A stretch of DNA of 64,000 nt from Tullyiplasma multilocale ATCC 49900 (GTDB lineage: Bacteria; Bacillota_I; Bacilli_A; Mycoplasmatales; Mycoplasmataceae), in contig NZ_KI519557.1 of the NCBI RefSeq assembly GCF_000483165.1, forward strand, positions 261,128 through 325,127. Direction: 5' to 3'. A program made the translations under genes and the position numbers. Below, one piece after another: positions 43,405 to 54,779 of the stretch (positions are counted from its first letter, which is position 1; each line of letters begins with the position of its first letter). The notes beneath the pieces were generated by a model. That model did no database searches, was not told the origin of the DNA, and saw only the letters and a program-made list of their open reading frames with translations.

Positions 43405-44029
43405 AATCTACTAAACTAGCAATCTTTGTAGCCACCATATCAATAGCTACTTCATTTCCATCATAATACGGAACAATAACATCAGCATAATCAATACTTG
43501 GTTCAACAAATGCTTCGTGCATTGGTTTAACAGTTTCTAAGTATTGTTCAATAACAGCTTCTGTTGTAAATCCACGTTCTTGAATATCTCTTGTAAGTCT
43601 TCTGATGAATCTAACATCATCAGAAGTTTTGATAAATAATTTAATATCTCCAAAGTTTCTTATTTTCTCTACATGTAAAGCTAAGATTCCATCAAGAATA
43701 ATAACATCAGCTGGTTCAATACATTTAGTTTCATTAGTTCTTAAACTTGTATTGAAGTTATAAATAGGAACTTCAATACTTTCTCTATTTTTTAACTTAG
43801 TTAAATCTTCAGCTAATAGATCAATATCCATACTATTTGGATGATCAAAGTTTAATTTCTTACGTTCAACTATATCTAGATTTGAAAAGTCTTTATAATA
43901 GTTATCCATAGACATATATGTCACAGATTTATCTTTTAATATAACGTTTGCTATCCTTTTTGCAACTGTTGTTTTACCTGAAGCACTACCTCCAGCAATT
44001 ATAATAATATGTACAGGTTTTTTATTCAT
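43403..44029 (-). CDS. udk: Uridine kinase
   Basis: A 208-residue P-loop kinase that phosphorylates uridine and cytidine for pyrimidine salvage. The P-loop IAGGSASGKTTVAKRI is near residues 11-26, the substrate region has MDNYYKDFSNLD and NFDHPNSMDIDLL, and RRLTRDIQERGF is the lid. The Shine-Dalgarno AGAGGT lies before the ATG. Single gene with its own terminator. Confidence 0.93.
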   Translation of the reverse strand: MNKKPVHIIIIAGGSASGKTTVAKRIANVILKDKSVTYMSMDNYYKDFSNLDIVERKKLNFDHPNSMDIDLLAEDLTKLKNRESIEVPIYNFNTSLRTNETKCIEPADVIILDGILALHVEKIRNFGDIKLFIKTSDDVRFIRRLTRDIQERGFTTEAVIEQYLETVKPMHEAFVEPSIDYADVIVPYYDGNEVAIDMVATKIASLVD

Positions 44030-44062
44030 ATTTATTTACCTCTTCAAATAAATATTATAAAC

Positions 44063-44089
44063 AAAAAAATGGCTTAAAAACCATTTTTC
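44063..44089 (-). terminator. Terminator of the Z1 gene
   Basis: AAAAATGG and CCATTTTT arms around an eight-base loop that contains the stop codon of the Z1 gene. Confidence 0.8.
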
Positions 44090-45834
44090 TCAGATTGTTT
44101 TCTTCATAAATCATCTTCTGCTATGGCTGTTTCGAAACTTCTGTTAGTTTCTTCACTTAATATTATATCCATGGCGTTTAAAGTTGTTAAATCTCTGTAT
44201 CCAAATCATCTGGCGCGTTGTAATGTAGAATCAGATTGAATTGAATTAGCGGTTAAAACTTCTAGCAATAGATTGTCAAAAGTTACTCCTCTAGCGATTT
44301 TATAACCACCAATGATAAAAACAGAATTTATCCCATCAATGATTTCTTTTGTATCATATTTTTTATCTTCAGTTTCCAATCCTGACATTTTTACCAAAAA
44401 TGTTTCCGGGTCATTAAGAACAATTGTTGATCATTTTCTGAAAAAATCAACAAAGTTAATTACATTAACTCTATTAAGCTTTTCGATTATCATCCTTTTT
44501 ATAACATACATGTCTGGTGAAATATTCATAAGAAATATCTTTTCAAAATCCAGCGCGCTTTCAATTTCATGTTCTAATAATAAATTGTTGAATATTTTAT
44601 TATTAGAAATGGCAAGATCGAAAAAATATTTATGTTTATTTTCTCTAATATTCGGGAAAAATAAACCATGTACTATTTTCTTTGATTTACCCAAATTAGC
44701 TTTTTCTCTATTATAAATATAAGAGTTCAAGAGGAAGAGTATTAAAGATAATTTTAGTAAATCATCTTCATTATGATCATTGGGAACTGTTTTGATGAAG
44801 TTTTTATTAAGGGTTTTAAAAACATTCATTTGAGAATCACTTCCAACAGCTTCTCTTAAATATTCAAAAGAATTTTCTTTATGGAAAACATCTATTCCAC
44901 AATAAAAAGGCTGGTTTTCGATAATAAAATTATAGTGCATCCATTCTTCAATCACCTTAGATTTCAATAACACAGTTTTATTATTGATAAAATTTTCTCT
45001 TGTATTTTTAAATATTTTATAAGGTGTAGCTGTAAAGGCCAAATATTTTAAATATTTTCCAGTTGAATGACAACTCTCTTTAATATCCACCAAAATATTG
45101 TATAGCTCAGGATTATTTATAATCTCTGAATTATCAAATCCTCAATCAGATTCATCATCAAGAATAAGGATACCATTTCTATCAGAAATCGGATTCATGC
45201 CCTGTACAATACTTTTCATCTTATTGTAATTAGAAGTATTTTTTAAAACAAAAAATACATTCATTTTGTTATTTCTATTCCAAATTTCGATTTGATTGTT
45301 CAATTCTGCAGTTTGAATTTCATCATTAATTGAAAATCTACCTTTTAGATTTATAAATGAAATAGCAGGACTATAATCAACCCCTAAAAATTTAGAAAAA
45401 TCATTATTGAATATTGAAAAATCATTTTTTTCTACTATATCTTCTTTTAAAAACTTTTTGAAAGCAAATGTTTCTTTAACAAACCTGTTAAATGTTTGTT
45501 TATGCAAAGGGTCATTATTACCAGTTAAAATAAAGACGTTTTTAAAGCCCAAACTGTAAGCTTTTATGAGAGAACATATCATATTAGCAGTTTTTCCTGA
45601 TTGAACCTCACCGTATGCAAGTACACCACTATAATCAGACTTGTATTCAACATTACTTTCATCAGCGAATAACCCTTCTATATTTTCTTGTAATATATCG
45701 TACAAATCAGGATAATTAAAAACATTATTCGCTTGATAGTGTAAGAAAGATTCAAGAGTTAAGGGGAAATCGGAATAACTTTTAGTTTTAAGGAAACTGT
45801 TACCAGTCTTTTTAAATATTTTTAAAGTGTTCAT
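44074..45834 (-). CDS. Z1-domain protein (superfamily 2 helicase-like) of a MORC-type restriction system
   Basis: A 586-residue protein joined across TGA-Trp codons. Walker A is VLAYGEVQSGKTANMICSL near residues 70-88, Walker B is ILILDDESDWG, and FTATPY follows. The C-terminal IGGYKIARGVTFDNL and LQRARWFGYRDL are the defining Z1 motifs. Z1 proteins occur in operons with a MutL/MORC-like ATPase, a DUF4420 nuclease and often a cytosine methylase. Here it is the last gene of DUF4420-MORC-Z1 and starts three bases after the ATPase gene ends. Confidence 0.85.
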
Positions 45835-45836
45835 AG

Positions 45837-48305
45837 TTAAAATATTTTTTTCTCAATGGCACTAAATCTTCTATCTAGTTCACTTTCGATAGTTTCATTT
45901 AATTTATTTCCATTTAATTTCAAAGTTCTTTTTGCTATTTTGAAAAAACCATTAATATCTAATATTGATAATAATAATTCTGAAATGAATGAATTAATTT
46001 TCCCATCCAAAACCTCTTGATCGTATTTATTTATCAAAATAGGTAATGAAATTTTTATACTTTCACCATCTTCGATTATGTATTCCAATATTTCTTCTTC
46101 GTTTTCATTTAATTCGATGATTATTCACTTTTCTCAATTTGAAAATGCGTTACCCTTAATTTCAAATCCAATTTTATTTTCTTCCTTAGAAACTTCAACT
46201 TGTTTAATTATTTGTTTACTTATAGAATTTTTCTTAGCATCTTTAAGAAGTCTCTCTATGTATTTTAAAACATCTTCAAAATTGTTAATCTCAGATTCAT
46301 CTTCCAAGAAATCTTGAACAAGTTCTTTTTTAACATAATCATTAGCAATTTTAATCTCAACTAATGAATCAAGTTCTTTTTGAGCCTGAAGTGATAAATT
46401 ATTAACTTTAGCATTTAAAGATTCGATATCAATAGAACCTTCTTCATTTCTTACTCCAGAATTTTCAACTTCTACACGGGCTTGTTCGTAAATAAATCTT
46501 TCCACTAGATCTTTTATTATTTTGACATTTTTAACTCCTAGACGTTTAAATTCTTTAATTTTATCTTCATATTTAGATGCATTTGTTACTAAATCCGCGG
46601 GAAAATTATTTTCAAACATATGAACCCATTTAGCAAGTACAGACATACCCATTTCTGAAATTTTCTTCAATAAATAATCTTTAAGAATGTCAAGATTTGT
46701 TGTTTGTGATTTGTTAGTTCCTGATTCAAAATTACTATCATTTCTTATTCTTATTGAACCAAAGATTTTAGAAGTATATTTAGAAACGTTACCCCCTACT
46801 AATACTTCGGTACCAGATATTTTTGTTCAAGATTTAGGGAAATACATTGCTGTAGCTTCTCTCAATTCTTTAATAATCATATTTTCAGGCATTGGATTAC
46901 CCGAAAAACTAACGCCATCTAAATTAGGACCGTGATAAATCGCACGATTGTTTTGGATTAACTCAAACCCAGTAATTTTATCTACATTGAAATTTCCAAA
47001 AGTCTCTGAAAACTTGGGTGAATTCATTTTAGCTGAAGCTAAGTTAAATGTAAAATTGATTGGGAAAGAATCTTCCTCATCGCTATATCTAGTGGTTAAA
47101 ATCTTTCTACTTTCATCAATAATAAGGTTATCAATAGTGAATTCTAAATCAGAAAAAGTACCTTTACCTTCAAAAAACATTGTCGTAAAAATTTCAGCCG
47201 TCATTTGTGCTAATGGATAATTATCTAAATCAGGCAGAGATATTTTTTTGTCCAAGATTCCATATTTTTCAAGCGGATTTTTATTAATTAAGAAACCGTT
47301 AGGAATGTTTGACACCTCCTCTTTCTCTTCTTCGCTGAAAATATTTTTTTTGATTTCGATGAAGAATCTTTTCATATCAGATGTAATTGAATTCTTTATA
47401 AATCCCTTTCATTCATTACCAAAAATCTCATCATTTTCTATTTTTTTGTATAAAGAAATATTCTTCTTTCTAAATTCTTCAAATGAGAAAGCTGCTGATT
47501 GACTAAAATTGTTTTTAGATATTGTTTTTAAGAATTCAGGTCTCTCACTCCCTATTTTTATTCCATTGGCATTATTTAATAAAAGATTGTTTTTGTTATA
47601 ATCCAAACAATTGAAATTAATAGAAATTTGATCGTATTCATTAACCAATGGTGAATATCTTTTGAAAAGACTTGCAGATATCAATGGGAAAGCTTCCTTT
47701 ATCTTATCTAAGATTTTCATTGTGTTAGAGTAATTGACGAACTGAGAATCATCCAAATCATTCATTTCAGGAAATTTTTCAGCATCATTTTTTTGTTTGA
47801 ATTTTAAATTTCTTCAAAATTGTTTCGCAGAAGAGTAATCTTTAAACATTAAAATTCTTGATCCAGAATTGCCTTCTGATTCTAATTCAACATCTCCATC
47901 CAGTAGACCATTTCTATATATAAAAATATTAGCGAAATTTCTCATCTCTCCATCTATTTCTCTTTCTGAAACTAAAATTGAATAATCTCCGAAATAATTC
48001 ATCGCCGATTTCATTCCAACGAAATATTGGTTTGTTTGCCCAGTTTGAACTTCATCCCTACCTATTTTTTCAATAGAACTTTCAATATCGAATCCTTTAC
48101 CTAAATCTTTGATTGAAATATAACCTTCACTTTGATCAAAAGTTATATCAATAGGCATTCTTCCTTCATTACCCTCTTTTATCATTTGTTCATAACTAGA
48201 TTTTGAGTTATCTATAAATTCAGATATTAAATAAATTATATCTTTTTCTGGGCGGGCTCAAATTAATGTATCTCCACCCAATACTTTTTTCATATTATTT
48301 TTCAT
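45837..48305 (-). CDS. GHKL (MutL/MORC-like) ATPase of the Z1 system
   Basis: An 822-residue protein joined across TGA-Trp codons. The N-terminal GHKL ATPase has EFIDNSKSSYEQM near residues 28-40 (N box), DLGKGFDIE (G1 box) and GMKSAMNYF. A long C-terminal region with S5-like and helical parts follows. It matches the MORC-like ATPases found in restriction operons next to Z1 and DUF4420. I chose the upstream of two in-frame ATGs because GGAG lies seven bases before it; it overlaps the nuclease gene by 11 bases. Confidence 0.8.
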
Positions 48306-49293
48306 TATCGTTCTCCACTATTTTTTTCTGCAACATATCTAATTGCTTTTCTAATTTATAATCAGAAAATTCAGTTTCTATGTATTTTGGTATATTTATT
48401 TTGTATTTAATTTCATCTATATATTTATTATCAGCATTTAAATAAAAATTTGGTAACTCTTCATTCTTAAGAATAACTATATCTATAGAGCTCAAGTCTA
48501 TATTTATTTTATTAAAATCGTGTTTATTAGAGTTTAAAAGTAAATGATTTGGAACGCTTTTATCTTCAATTGTTAAAATTTCAAATATCTTTTCCGTTAA
48601 ATCTTTAAGGGTGATCCCAAAGCCATAATCTAGAATATCGTATTTTACAAAGACATATCATATATCATCTTCAATATTATTCATTTGTTGATTAGCCTTC
48701 ATTACGAAATTCATATATTCTCCAGATGTAGATTTAATTTCCAAAGCCATTTTTTTATTAGGTATCTTAAAATCATGTTTCTTAGAATCTTTTTTCTGAT
48801 ATGATTCAAAAATTGTTTTGACATATTCTAATTTGTCTTTATATTTTTGAGTCATAAAATATATAAAACACATTTCTCCAATATACCCTTTTATTTTATT
48901 ATCTAAATCACCATCAATTTTTATTTGTAACAACTCAGAAATCGCATTCATTGACGAATACAAGTCCGGTCACACAGAATTATTTAAACCATCGAAAATG
49001 TTTTCGAATATTTCATGTATAAATTCTTGATTAGCTATTGACACATTATTTCTAAAAGTTATTATTTCACCAATAAATTTTTCTTTATCCGTTTCATTAT
49101 CTCCTATTCACAATTCTTCATTGTTTTTATATGTGAAAAAATTTGTTTTGATATTTTTTTGCTTCGATAAATTATTCATATTTTTTATACCGTAAAAAAT
49201 ATTTATCTCATTTTTTAAATCTCTAAAAATAAATAATATGTTGTCATTATTTGTTCGTTTATGATTTAAACTATCCGATATTTGTTTGAACAT
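48295..49293 (-). CDS. PD-(D/E)XK nuclease, DUF4420 family
   Basis: A 332-residue protein joined across TGA-Trp codons. The conserved core GYIGEMCFIYFMTQK, KHDFKIPNKKMALEIKSTSG matches DUF4420: Glu, then Asp in KHDF, then Glu-x-Lys in LEIKST form the nuclease active site. It is first of three overlapping genes and has AAGGGG five bases before ATG. In the described MORC-type systems it is the DNA-cutting component. Confidence 0.8.
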
Positions 49294-49363
49294 ATATACC
49301 CCTTTTGTTTTTTATAATTTTATTATAGATAAAAAAACCACTTATAATTGTTATTTGAGAACA

Positions 49364-49389
49364 AAAAAATGAGGTTATACCTCATTTTT
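49364..49389 (-). terminator. Terminator after the 326-residue nuclease-like gene
   Basis: AAATGAGG and CCTCATTT arms with a four-base loop and T-run. It separates this gene from the DUF4420-MORC-Z1 operon. Confidence 0.85.
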
Positions 49390-50355
49390 ATATTTTATAA
49401 CCTCAAAATCTCTTTTCGAAAGGCAAAATTCCGTAATTTCTTTAATTTCTATAACATCATCTAATAATACTTCGACTAAAACTTTTTTAACATCAAAATC
49501 TGCATATTGTAAATTTTGCGATATAAAAATATAACTATAAAATTCCAGTTGGCCAAGCCCTTTTAAAAATTGTGCTAAATAATTAGAGTTCGTTATTGTT
49601 TTAAACTCATAAATATTTACAATTTCATTCTCCTCATCAATTTCATATAAATCTGTAAATTTACCTTTTAAAACTATATTTTTATCAGTCAAACTTTTTG
49701 AAAATTCTTCTATAGCTTTTTCGTGTAATCTTCTAGCTACTTCCAATTTATTTTTACGAACAGAATCGTCAATATTTTCTTTATCGAAACTCACAATGTC
49801 TGAGTATTTTAAGTTTGAGTTAACAGCGGATAAAATTTCTCTCAAATATTTTGTTTTTTCATTTACCAAATTTTTAGGTTTTAAAACCTTTTTATTATTA
49901 ACTTTATAAACGAAATTGAAGTTTTCTGCAATAAAATCGTTTAAAATTTCTCTTTTTTCATTTTCTATTGGTACTAAAGTAAAAGTGAAATTTCTGTATT
50001 GATCATCTCATTTTTTTGAAATAACCTTCATTTTTCCAAAACTTTTATATGTATGCGGCGCAAATCTTACAAAAACCTCGAAGAAATACTCACTGTTTAA
50101 AGATTTATCTAGAAGCCCATTCCCAGATTGCACCGTTGTACTATATTCTGAGGTTTTATCATTAATTGCCCCATAATAAATAATTTCATAAGAAGTAACC
50201 TTATTAGGATACGATGGCCTTTTATATTTTGGTGAATTAATATAAATAATCCCATTTTTTGTATTATTTTTTAAAGGTATTATTCCCGGGAGTTGTCTTG
50301 CTCCTGGGTATTCTTTTTTTATTTCTTCTAATTTGTAAATTTTCCCTAACAACAT
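49375..50355 (-). CDS. Putative nuclease of the methylase/Z1 island
   Basis: A 326-residue protein joined by a TGA-Trp. The N-terminal 120 residues hold a beta-rich domain (IIYYGAINDKTSEYSTTVQS then GNGLLDKSL ... FEVFVRF ... KSFGKMKV) that resembles reader domains placed before nucleases, perhaps SRA-like. The C-terminal part has KFTDLYEID and IVNIYEFKTI, spaced like the Asp and Glu-x-Lys of a PD-(D/E)XK fold, then QLEFYSYIF. Together this suggests a modification-sensing nuclease, but neither half is a secure match. It lies between dcm and the Z1 operon with terminators on both sides. Confidence 0.55.
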
Positions 50356-50402
50356 CTTGATACCAGCCTTTTTAATTTACTAATATCATATAATAAGTTA
50401 AT

Positions 50403-50430
50403 AAAAAAAACCTTTACAGGTTATTTTTTT
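50403..50430 (-). terminator. Terminator of the cytosine methylase gene
   Basis: ATAACCT and AGGTTTT arms inside long A/T runs at the stop codon. Confidence 0.7.
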
Positions 50431-51662
50431 ATTTTTTTTATTTCATTACCCATTTTTGTTATCAAAGGGACAACTAATGCATTACCCATACAGAAGTATC
50501 TCATTCTTTCAGGCATTACGCCATCTGTTCAATTATCTTCAAATCCGTTTAATCTTTCAGCTTCGATAGGTGTTATTTTACGCAATCTCTTCTCGCTTTT
50601 ATTTAAAGCTATAAAATGTGATGATCTATTAATGGTAGATTCCGAAGTTAACATAGTTCTAGCCGGCAAATCAGGGCTATCAACTTTTGCCATTTTCCCT
50701 TCAGCATAGAAATAAGGTGTTCCATCCGGTTTTATTCTCGGAATTTTCTTACTATCTTTTAATTCTTCAACTTTTTTAACTTGTTCTGGAGTTAATTCAT
50801 ATTCTTTAGAAACTTTTTTTTCTAAAATATCCCCTAGCTTTACAAATCCATTCTCACCATTATAATTTGATTCGTAATCAAATGATTGAGCCACTCCATC
50901 GATCATAATACCTGCATTTAAAAACTTACCTAGATTATAATTTTTAGTAACTTTTACTTCATCTTTTAAATTCTTATTTTTAAAGTCAACAACGTGCAAT
51001 TTAGATTTTTCTTTAATTTTCATAGGAAACTCTTTAGAAAAGAATCCGTTTTCAGATAATTCTCTGTCAAATATTTTATTATTCAAATCAAGTTCCACTG
51101 TTTTTTCATCTTTTAGTCATGCAAAGACGAAGACCCTTCTTCTTCTTTGGACAAATCCATACTCAGCGGCATTGATAACCCTTCATTCTACGTTATATCC
51201 TAAATTATCAAAATTTTTAAGCATGATTGCAAAATCTCTTCCTCTTTGATTTGAAGGTGATTTAAGCAATCTATCAACATTTTCAAGTAGCACCATTTTG
51301 GGTTGTCTGTTTTCAAGTATTCAACTAATTTCTCATCATAGGACACCTTTTTTACCTTGGATTCCTTTAGCACCAGTAGATGCTACAGAATAATCCTGAC
51401 AAGGGAATCCACCAACCAATAAATCAAAATCATTTGGTATTGAATGTTTCGCTAGAGTAATATCTTCATTACTAAAAACCTCCTTAGAATCATCTGTTTT
51501 AAAATTTTTTTCTAAAGCTTTAAAGGCATATTGAGCGGCAGGAGTTTTACCAGGTTCTCATTGATTACTGAAAACGAAATCAAAATCATCTGAACTTTTT
51601 TTCAATCCCAACTGGAATCCACCAACCCCAGCAAATAGTTCAACAACTTTTATTTTTCCCAT
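50421..51662 (-). CDS. DNA cytosine-5 methyltransferase (probably GATC-specific)
   Basis: A 413-residue protein joined across TGA-Trp codons. All main motifs are visible: VELFAGVGGFQLGL (I), GGFPCQDYSVA with the catalytic Cys (IV), LLENVDRLL (VI), QRRRRVFVFAW (VIII), RKITPIEAERLNGF (IX) and GNALVVPLI (X). It is divergent from a Sau3AI-like endonuclease 79 bases away, so it most likely methylates the cytosine of GATC; the target-recognition region was not matched directly. It could also serve the Z1 system, whose relatives usually carry a Dcm gene. Confidence 0.88.
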
Positions 51663-51683
51663 ATTTATCCCCTTAAATGTAAA

Positions 51684-51702
51684 ATACATAATAATATTGT
51701 AT
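51684..51702. promoter_or_regulatory. Inverted repeat between the divergent methylase and endonuclease genes
   Basis: ATACA and TGTAT arms around nine bases in the 79-base divergent promoter region. It could coordinate expression of the two genes, or be chance in AT-rich DNA. Confidence 0.3.
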
Positions 51703-51741
51703 ATTATAAATGAAAATAAGAAAAGATCCAGGGGTAATATT

Positions 51742-53163
51742 ATGAAAGAAATTAAATATAAAGATATTGAGGAAATCCTGCAAAAAGCTAAAAGAGCTGA
51801 AGGGCAAAGGATAATTGATTTAGTTGGAGACTACGGAACTAATAATGATAAAGGAAAGGTTGGTAATCTAATTCAGAAAGGTTATTTTGGCATTCCTGTA
51901 AATAATAATCCAGAGGCCGATTTCAAAGAATTAGGTTTCCCGATGGAACTTAAAGTTACACCAGTTAAGCGATTACAAAAACCCAAAAAAGAATTAAATT
52001 CAGACTTAGTAGCAAAAGAACGTTTGGTTTTATCAATGATAGACTATAACAATATTGATTTAGATGAAAGTTTTTTTACATCTCATGTTTTTGAAAAAAC
52101 TGAGTCAACTCTTTTGATGCATTATCTACATGATTACAATAATGAGATAAAAACTCAAAATAAAATTTTATACTCTCACATTTTAGATTTGAATGAAGAT
52201 TTAACTGACATGGAGAAAAATATAATCGAAGAGGATTTCCAAATAATAAGAAATAAAATAATTACAGGAAACGCTCACGAACTTTCAGAAAGCAATACAA
52301 AAATATTAGCAGCCACAACAAAAGGTCAAGGGAACCAAAAGCCTAGAACTTATAAATTTTCTGATATCAATGCCAAAGGAAGAGCTTTTTCTTTCAAGCC
52401 CTCTTTTATGACATTGTTGTTCAATAGAAAATACAACAATGCAAAAATCATTACTCCAAAATCAGGAAAATCAGACATCTTCAGTTTTTTTGAAGAAATA
52501 GTTGATAAATATAAAGGCATCAACATTTATGAAGATTACATTCAGCGCAGATTAAAACAAGGCATTCATGAACCTAAAGATAATAAGAGTATGAATGCCT
52601 GATGAATGAAGAAAGTTGTTAATGAACATGATGAAAACTTCCTGCCATGAATGGAGACTTTAGGATACAAAATGATCTGTATCACAATAGATGAAAAAGG
52701 CAAAATACAAGAGAGCATGCCCCTTTCAAGAGTAATCGATCCTCAAGAGTTAGGAGAAAATGAATTTCTTGATTCTTATGAATTTGAGCAATTAGTCCTA
52801 AATAAGTATATATTTGTGACATTCAAAAAAATAGTTGGAAATAATCACGAGATATATCTTGATGGTATTTTTGAATTTAATATTTCAGAAAATGATAAAT
52901 ATATTAAAAATTTAGAAAAAGTTTGAAATGACACAAAAATTAAATTCCAAGGAGAACCCTTTATCCAATTTAAACAAACAAAAAATGGTTTATCTAACAA
53001 CTTAATTAAAATGAAAGATGATTTAGATTTCCACATTAGACCAAAAGGTAGAAATAAAGAAGATAAATATCTTTTGAATGATAATAAAACATTAATTACA
53101 AAACAAACTTTTTGAGTTAACAGAGATGTTTTACAAGAATTTAAAGACAAAAAAGCGAACTAA
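51742..53163 (+). CDS. Sau3AI-like type II restriction endonuclease
   Basis: A 473-residue protein joined across TGA-Trp codons. The MutH/Sau3AI core VGNLIQKGYFGIPVNNNPEA then DFKELGFPMELKVTPVK supplies the Asp and Glu-x-Lys catalytic residues near residues 60-78; a second MutH-like domain fills the C-terminal half, as in Sau3AI (similar total length). The family cuts GATC. I chose the ATG after AGGGG rather than an upstream frame extension. It is divergent from its presumed cytosine methylase. Confidence 0.85.
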
Positions 53164-53175
53164 TGTTCGCTTTTT
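53150..53175. terminator. Bidirectional terminator between the Sau3AI-like gene and thyA
   Basis: A perfect 11-base stem AAAAAGCGAAC with GTTCGCTTTTT around the TAA stop of the endonuclease; thyA ends from the other side at 53176. Confidence 0.88.
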
Positions 53176-54045
53176 CTATACTGCTACTTCCCCTTTAATT
53201 CTCGGGTGTGATTCGTACCCTTCTAATCTGATATCTTCGTATTTTACATCAAAGATATTTGTAAATTCAGAATTAATAATTAATTTAGGTAATTGTTTAG
53301 GTTCTCTAGTTAATTGTAATTCAACTTGTTCTAAGTGATTTGAATAGATGTGAGCATCTCCAATTGTGTGAACGAAGAATCTTGCTGTTAATCCGCATTC
53401 TTTAGCTACAAGTTCTAATAACAATGCATAACTGGCAATGTTGAAAGGAATTCCTAAGAAAATGTCTCCACTTCTTTGGTATAGTTGTAAATCCAAAAAC
53501 CCTTCTTGAGATACATAAAATTGGAATAATGAGTGACATGGAGGCAACAACATATCATCAACTTCAGTTGGATTTCAAGCAGATACAATGTGTCTTCTTG
53601 AATTAGGGTTATTTTTAATTGAATCAATTACTTTTTTAAATTGATCAACTCCATTAAAGTCTCTTCATTGCTTTCCATAAACTGGACCAAGATCTCCATA
53701 TTGTTTTGCAAATTCATCATCAGTTTTAATTTTTTCAATAAATTCAGCTAAAGTTTCACCTTGGAAAGCTTCTGATTTTTGGTAATCTGCATACGGTCAT
53801 TCATTTCAGATGTTTACTCCATTATCTACTAAGTATTTAATGTTAGTATCTCCTGAAATAAATCATAAGATTTCATGAACGATTCCTTTAAAGAAAACTT
53901 TCTTTGTAGTAACCATTGGAAAACCTTCTCGTAGATCATAACGAGATTGAGTTCCAAATTTAGAGATAGTTCCAGTACCAGTTCTATCTTCTCTTTTTTC
54001 ACCATTTTCTAAGACATCTTTAATTAAGTCTAAATATTGTTTCAT
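53176..54045 (-). CDS. thyA: Thymidylate synthase
   Basis: A 289-residue enzyme that methylates dUMP to dTMP with methylene-tetrahydrofolate. The start [20 protein letters not shown], the catalytic cysteine in [32 protein letters not shown], and DAHIYSNH are all present. The ribosome binding site AGAGGAG lies in the last codons of the GIY-YIG gene, so the two are co-translated. Confidence 0.95.
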
Positions 54046-54046
54046 G

Positions 54047-54778
54047 TTATTCTCCTCTTTTTGTTTTTTGAAATTTGTTTCACTCTATTAAATTGGTTAG
54101 TGGAAGACTTTTATTGAGACCTTTGAAAAAAGTATTATATTTCTTAATGTAATTTTCCTCTATTTGCGCAACTTCTTTAGGATTCTTACTCATTTTATTA
54201 GAATCAAGAGTTTCCAATATTATAAATATGGGATGTTTACTCCTCAAAGATAGGTTGTCTTCTTTAGCTTTTAACAGTTCAAAGTATCTAACATCAGCAA
54301 CGCCTTCAAGCATTTTTTCATCATCGCTCTCTAACACGGATTTAACTAAGTCAATTTGAGACGCATGATATTGAAACCTTTCTCTGAACTTATGAGTTTG
54401 GCCTATATAAATGGGTAATCTGCGGTCAGGATAATCTTTTGTGTCCACCTTATAACACATCATATATATTCCACCCTTATCAAGAATTTCTGATTTGCTA
54501 TCCCAACAATCGTATAATCAATATTTTCCTTTACCAGTTGGTTTAATATCTCATCCATTCATTAATTCTTGAATATCTTTTAAGTAATTAATATTGTGAT
54601 TGTAATGTGGTAATTCACTAACGATTTGTTTTTCAATAACTTTCTCAACATTCTTTAATTCATTTTTTTGAAATTTTAGTTTAGCTACTTCAATTTGACT
54701 TTTATTTAACTTATTTATCAGTTCTTGATTTTTATTTTTTAACACCAACAATTTCTTTCTGTTCAAAAAATCAAACAT
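54047..54778 (-). CDS. GIY-YIG domain protein with coiled-coil N-terminus
   Basis: A 243-residue protein joined across TGA-Trp codons. Residues 1-60 are a charged coiled coil ([20 protein letters not shown]). From about residue 100 it has [12 protein letters not shown] and [18 protein letters not shown], the two strands and following Arg/His of a GIY-YIG nuclease; [11 protein letters not shown] and [11 protein letters not shown] fit the rest, including a candidate catalytic Glu. It is between a J-domain gene and thyA, coupled to both. Its role is unknown; T5orf172-like host proteins are a comparison. Confidence 0.75.
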
Positions 54779-54779
54779 A

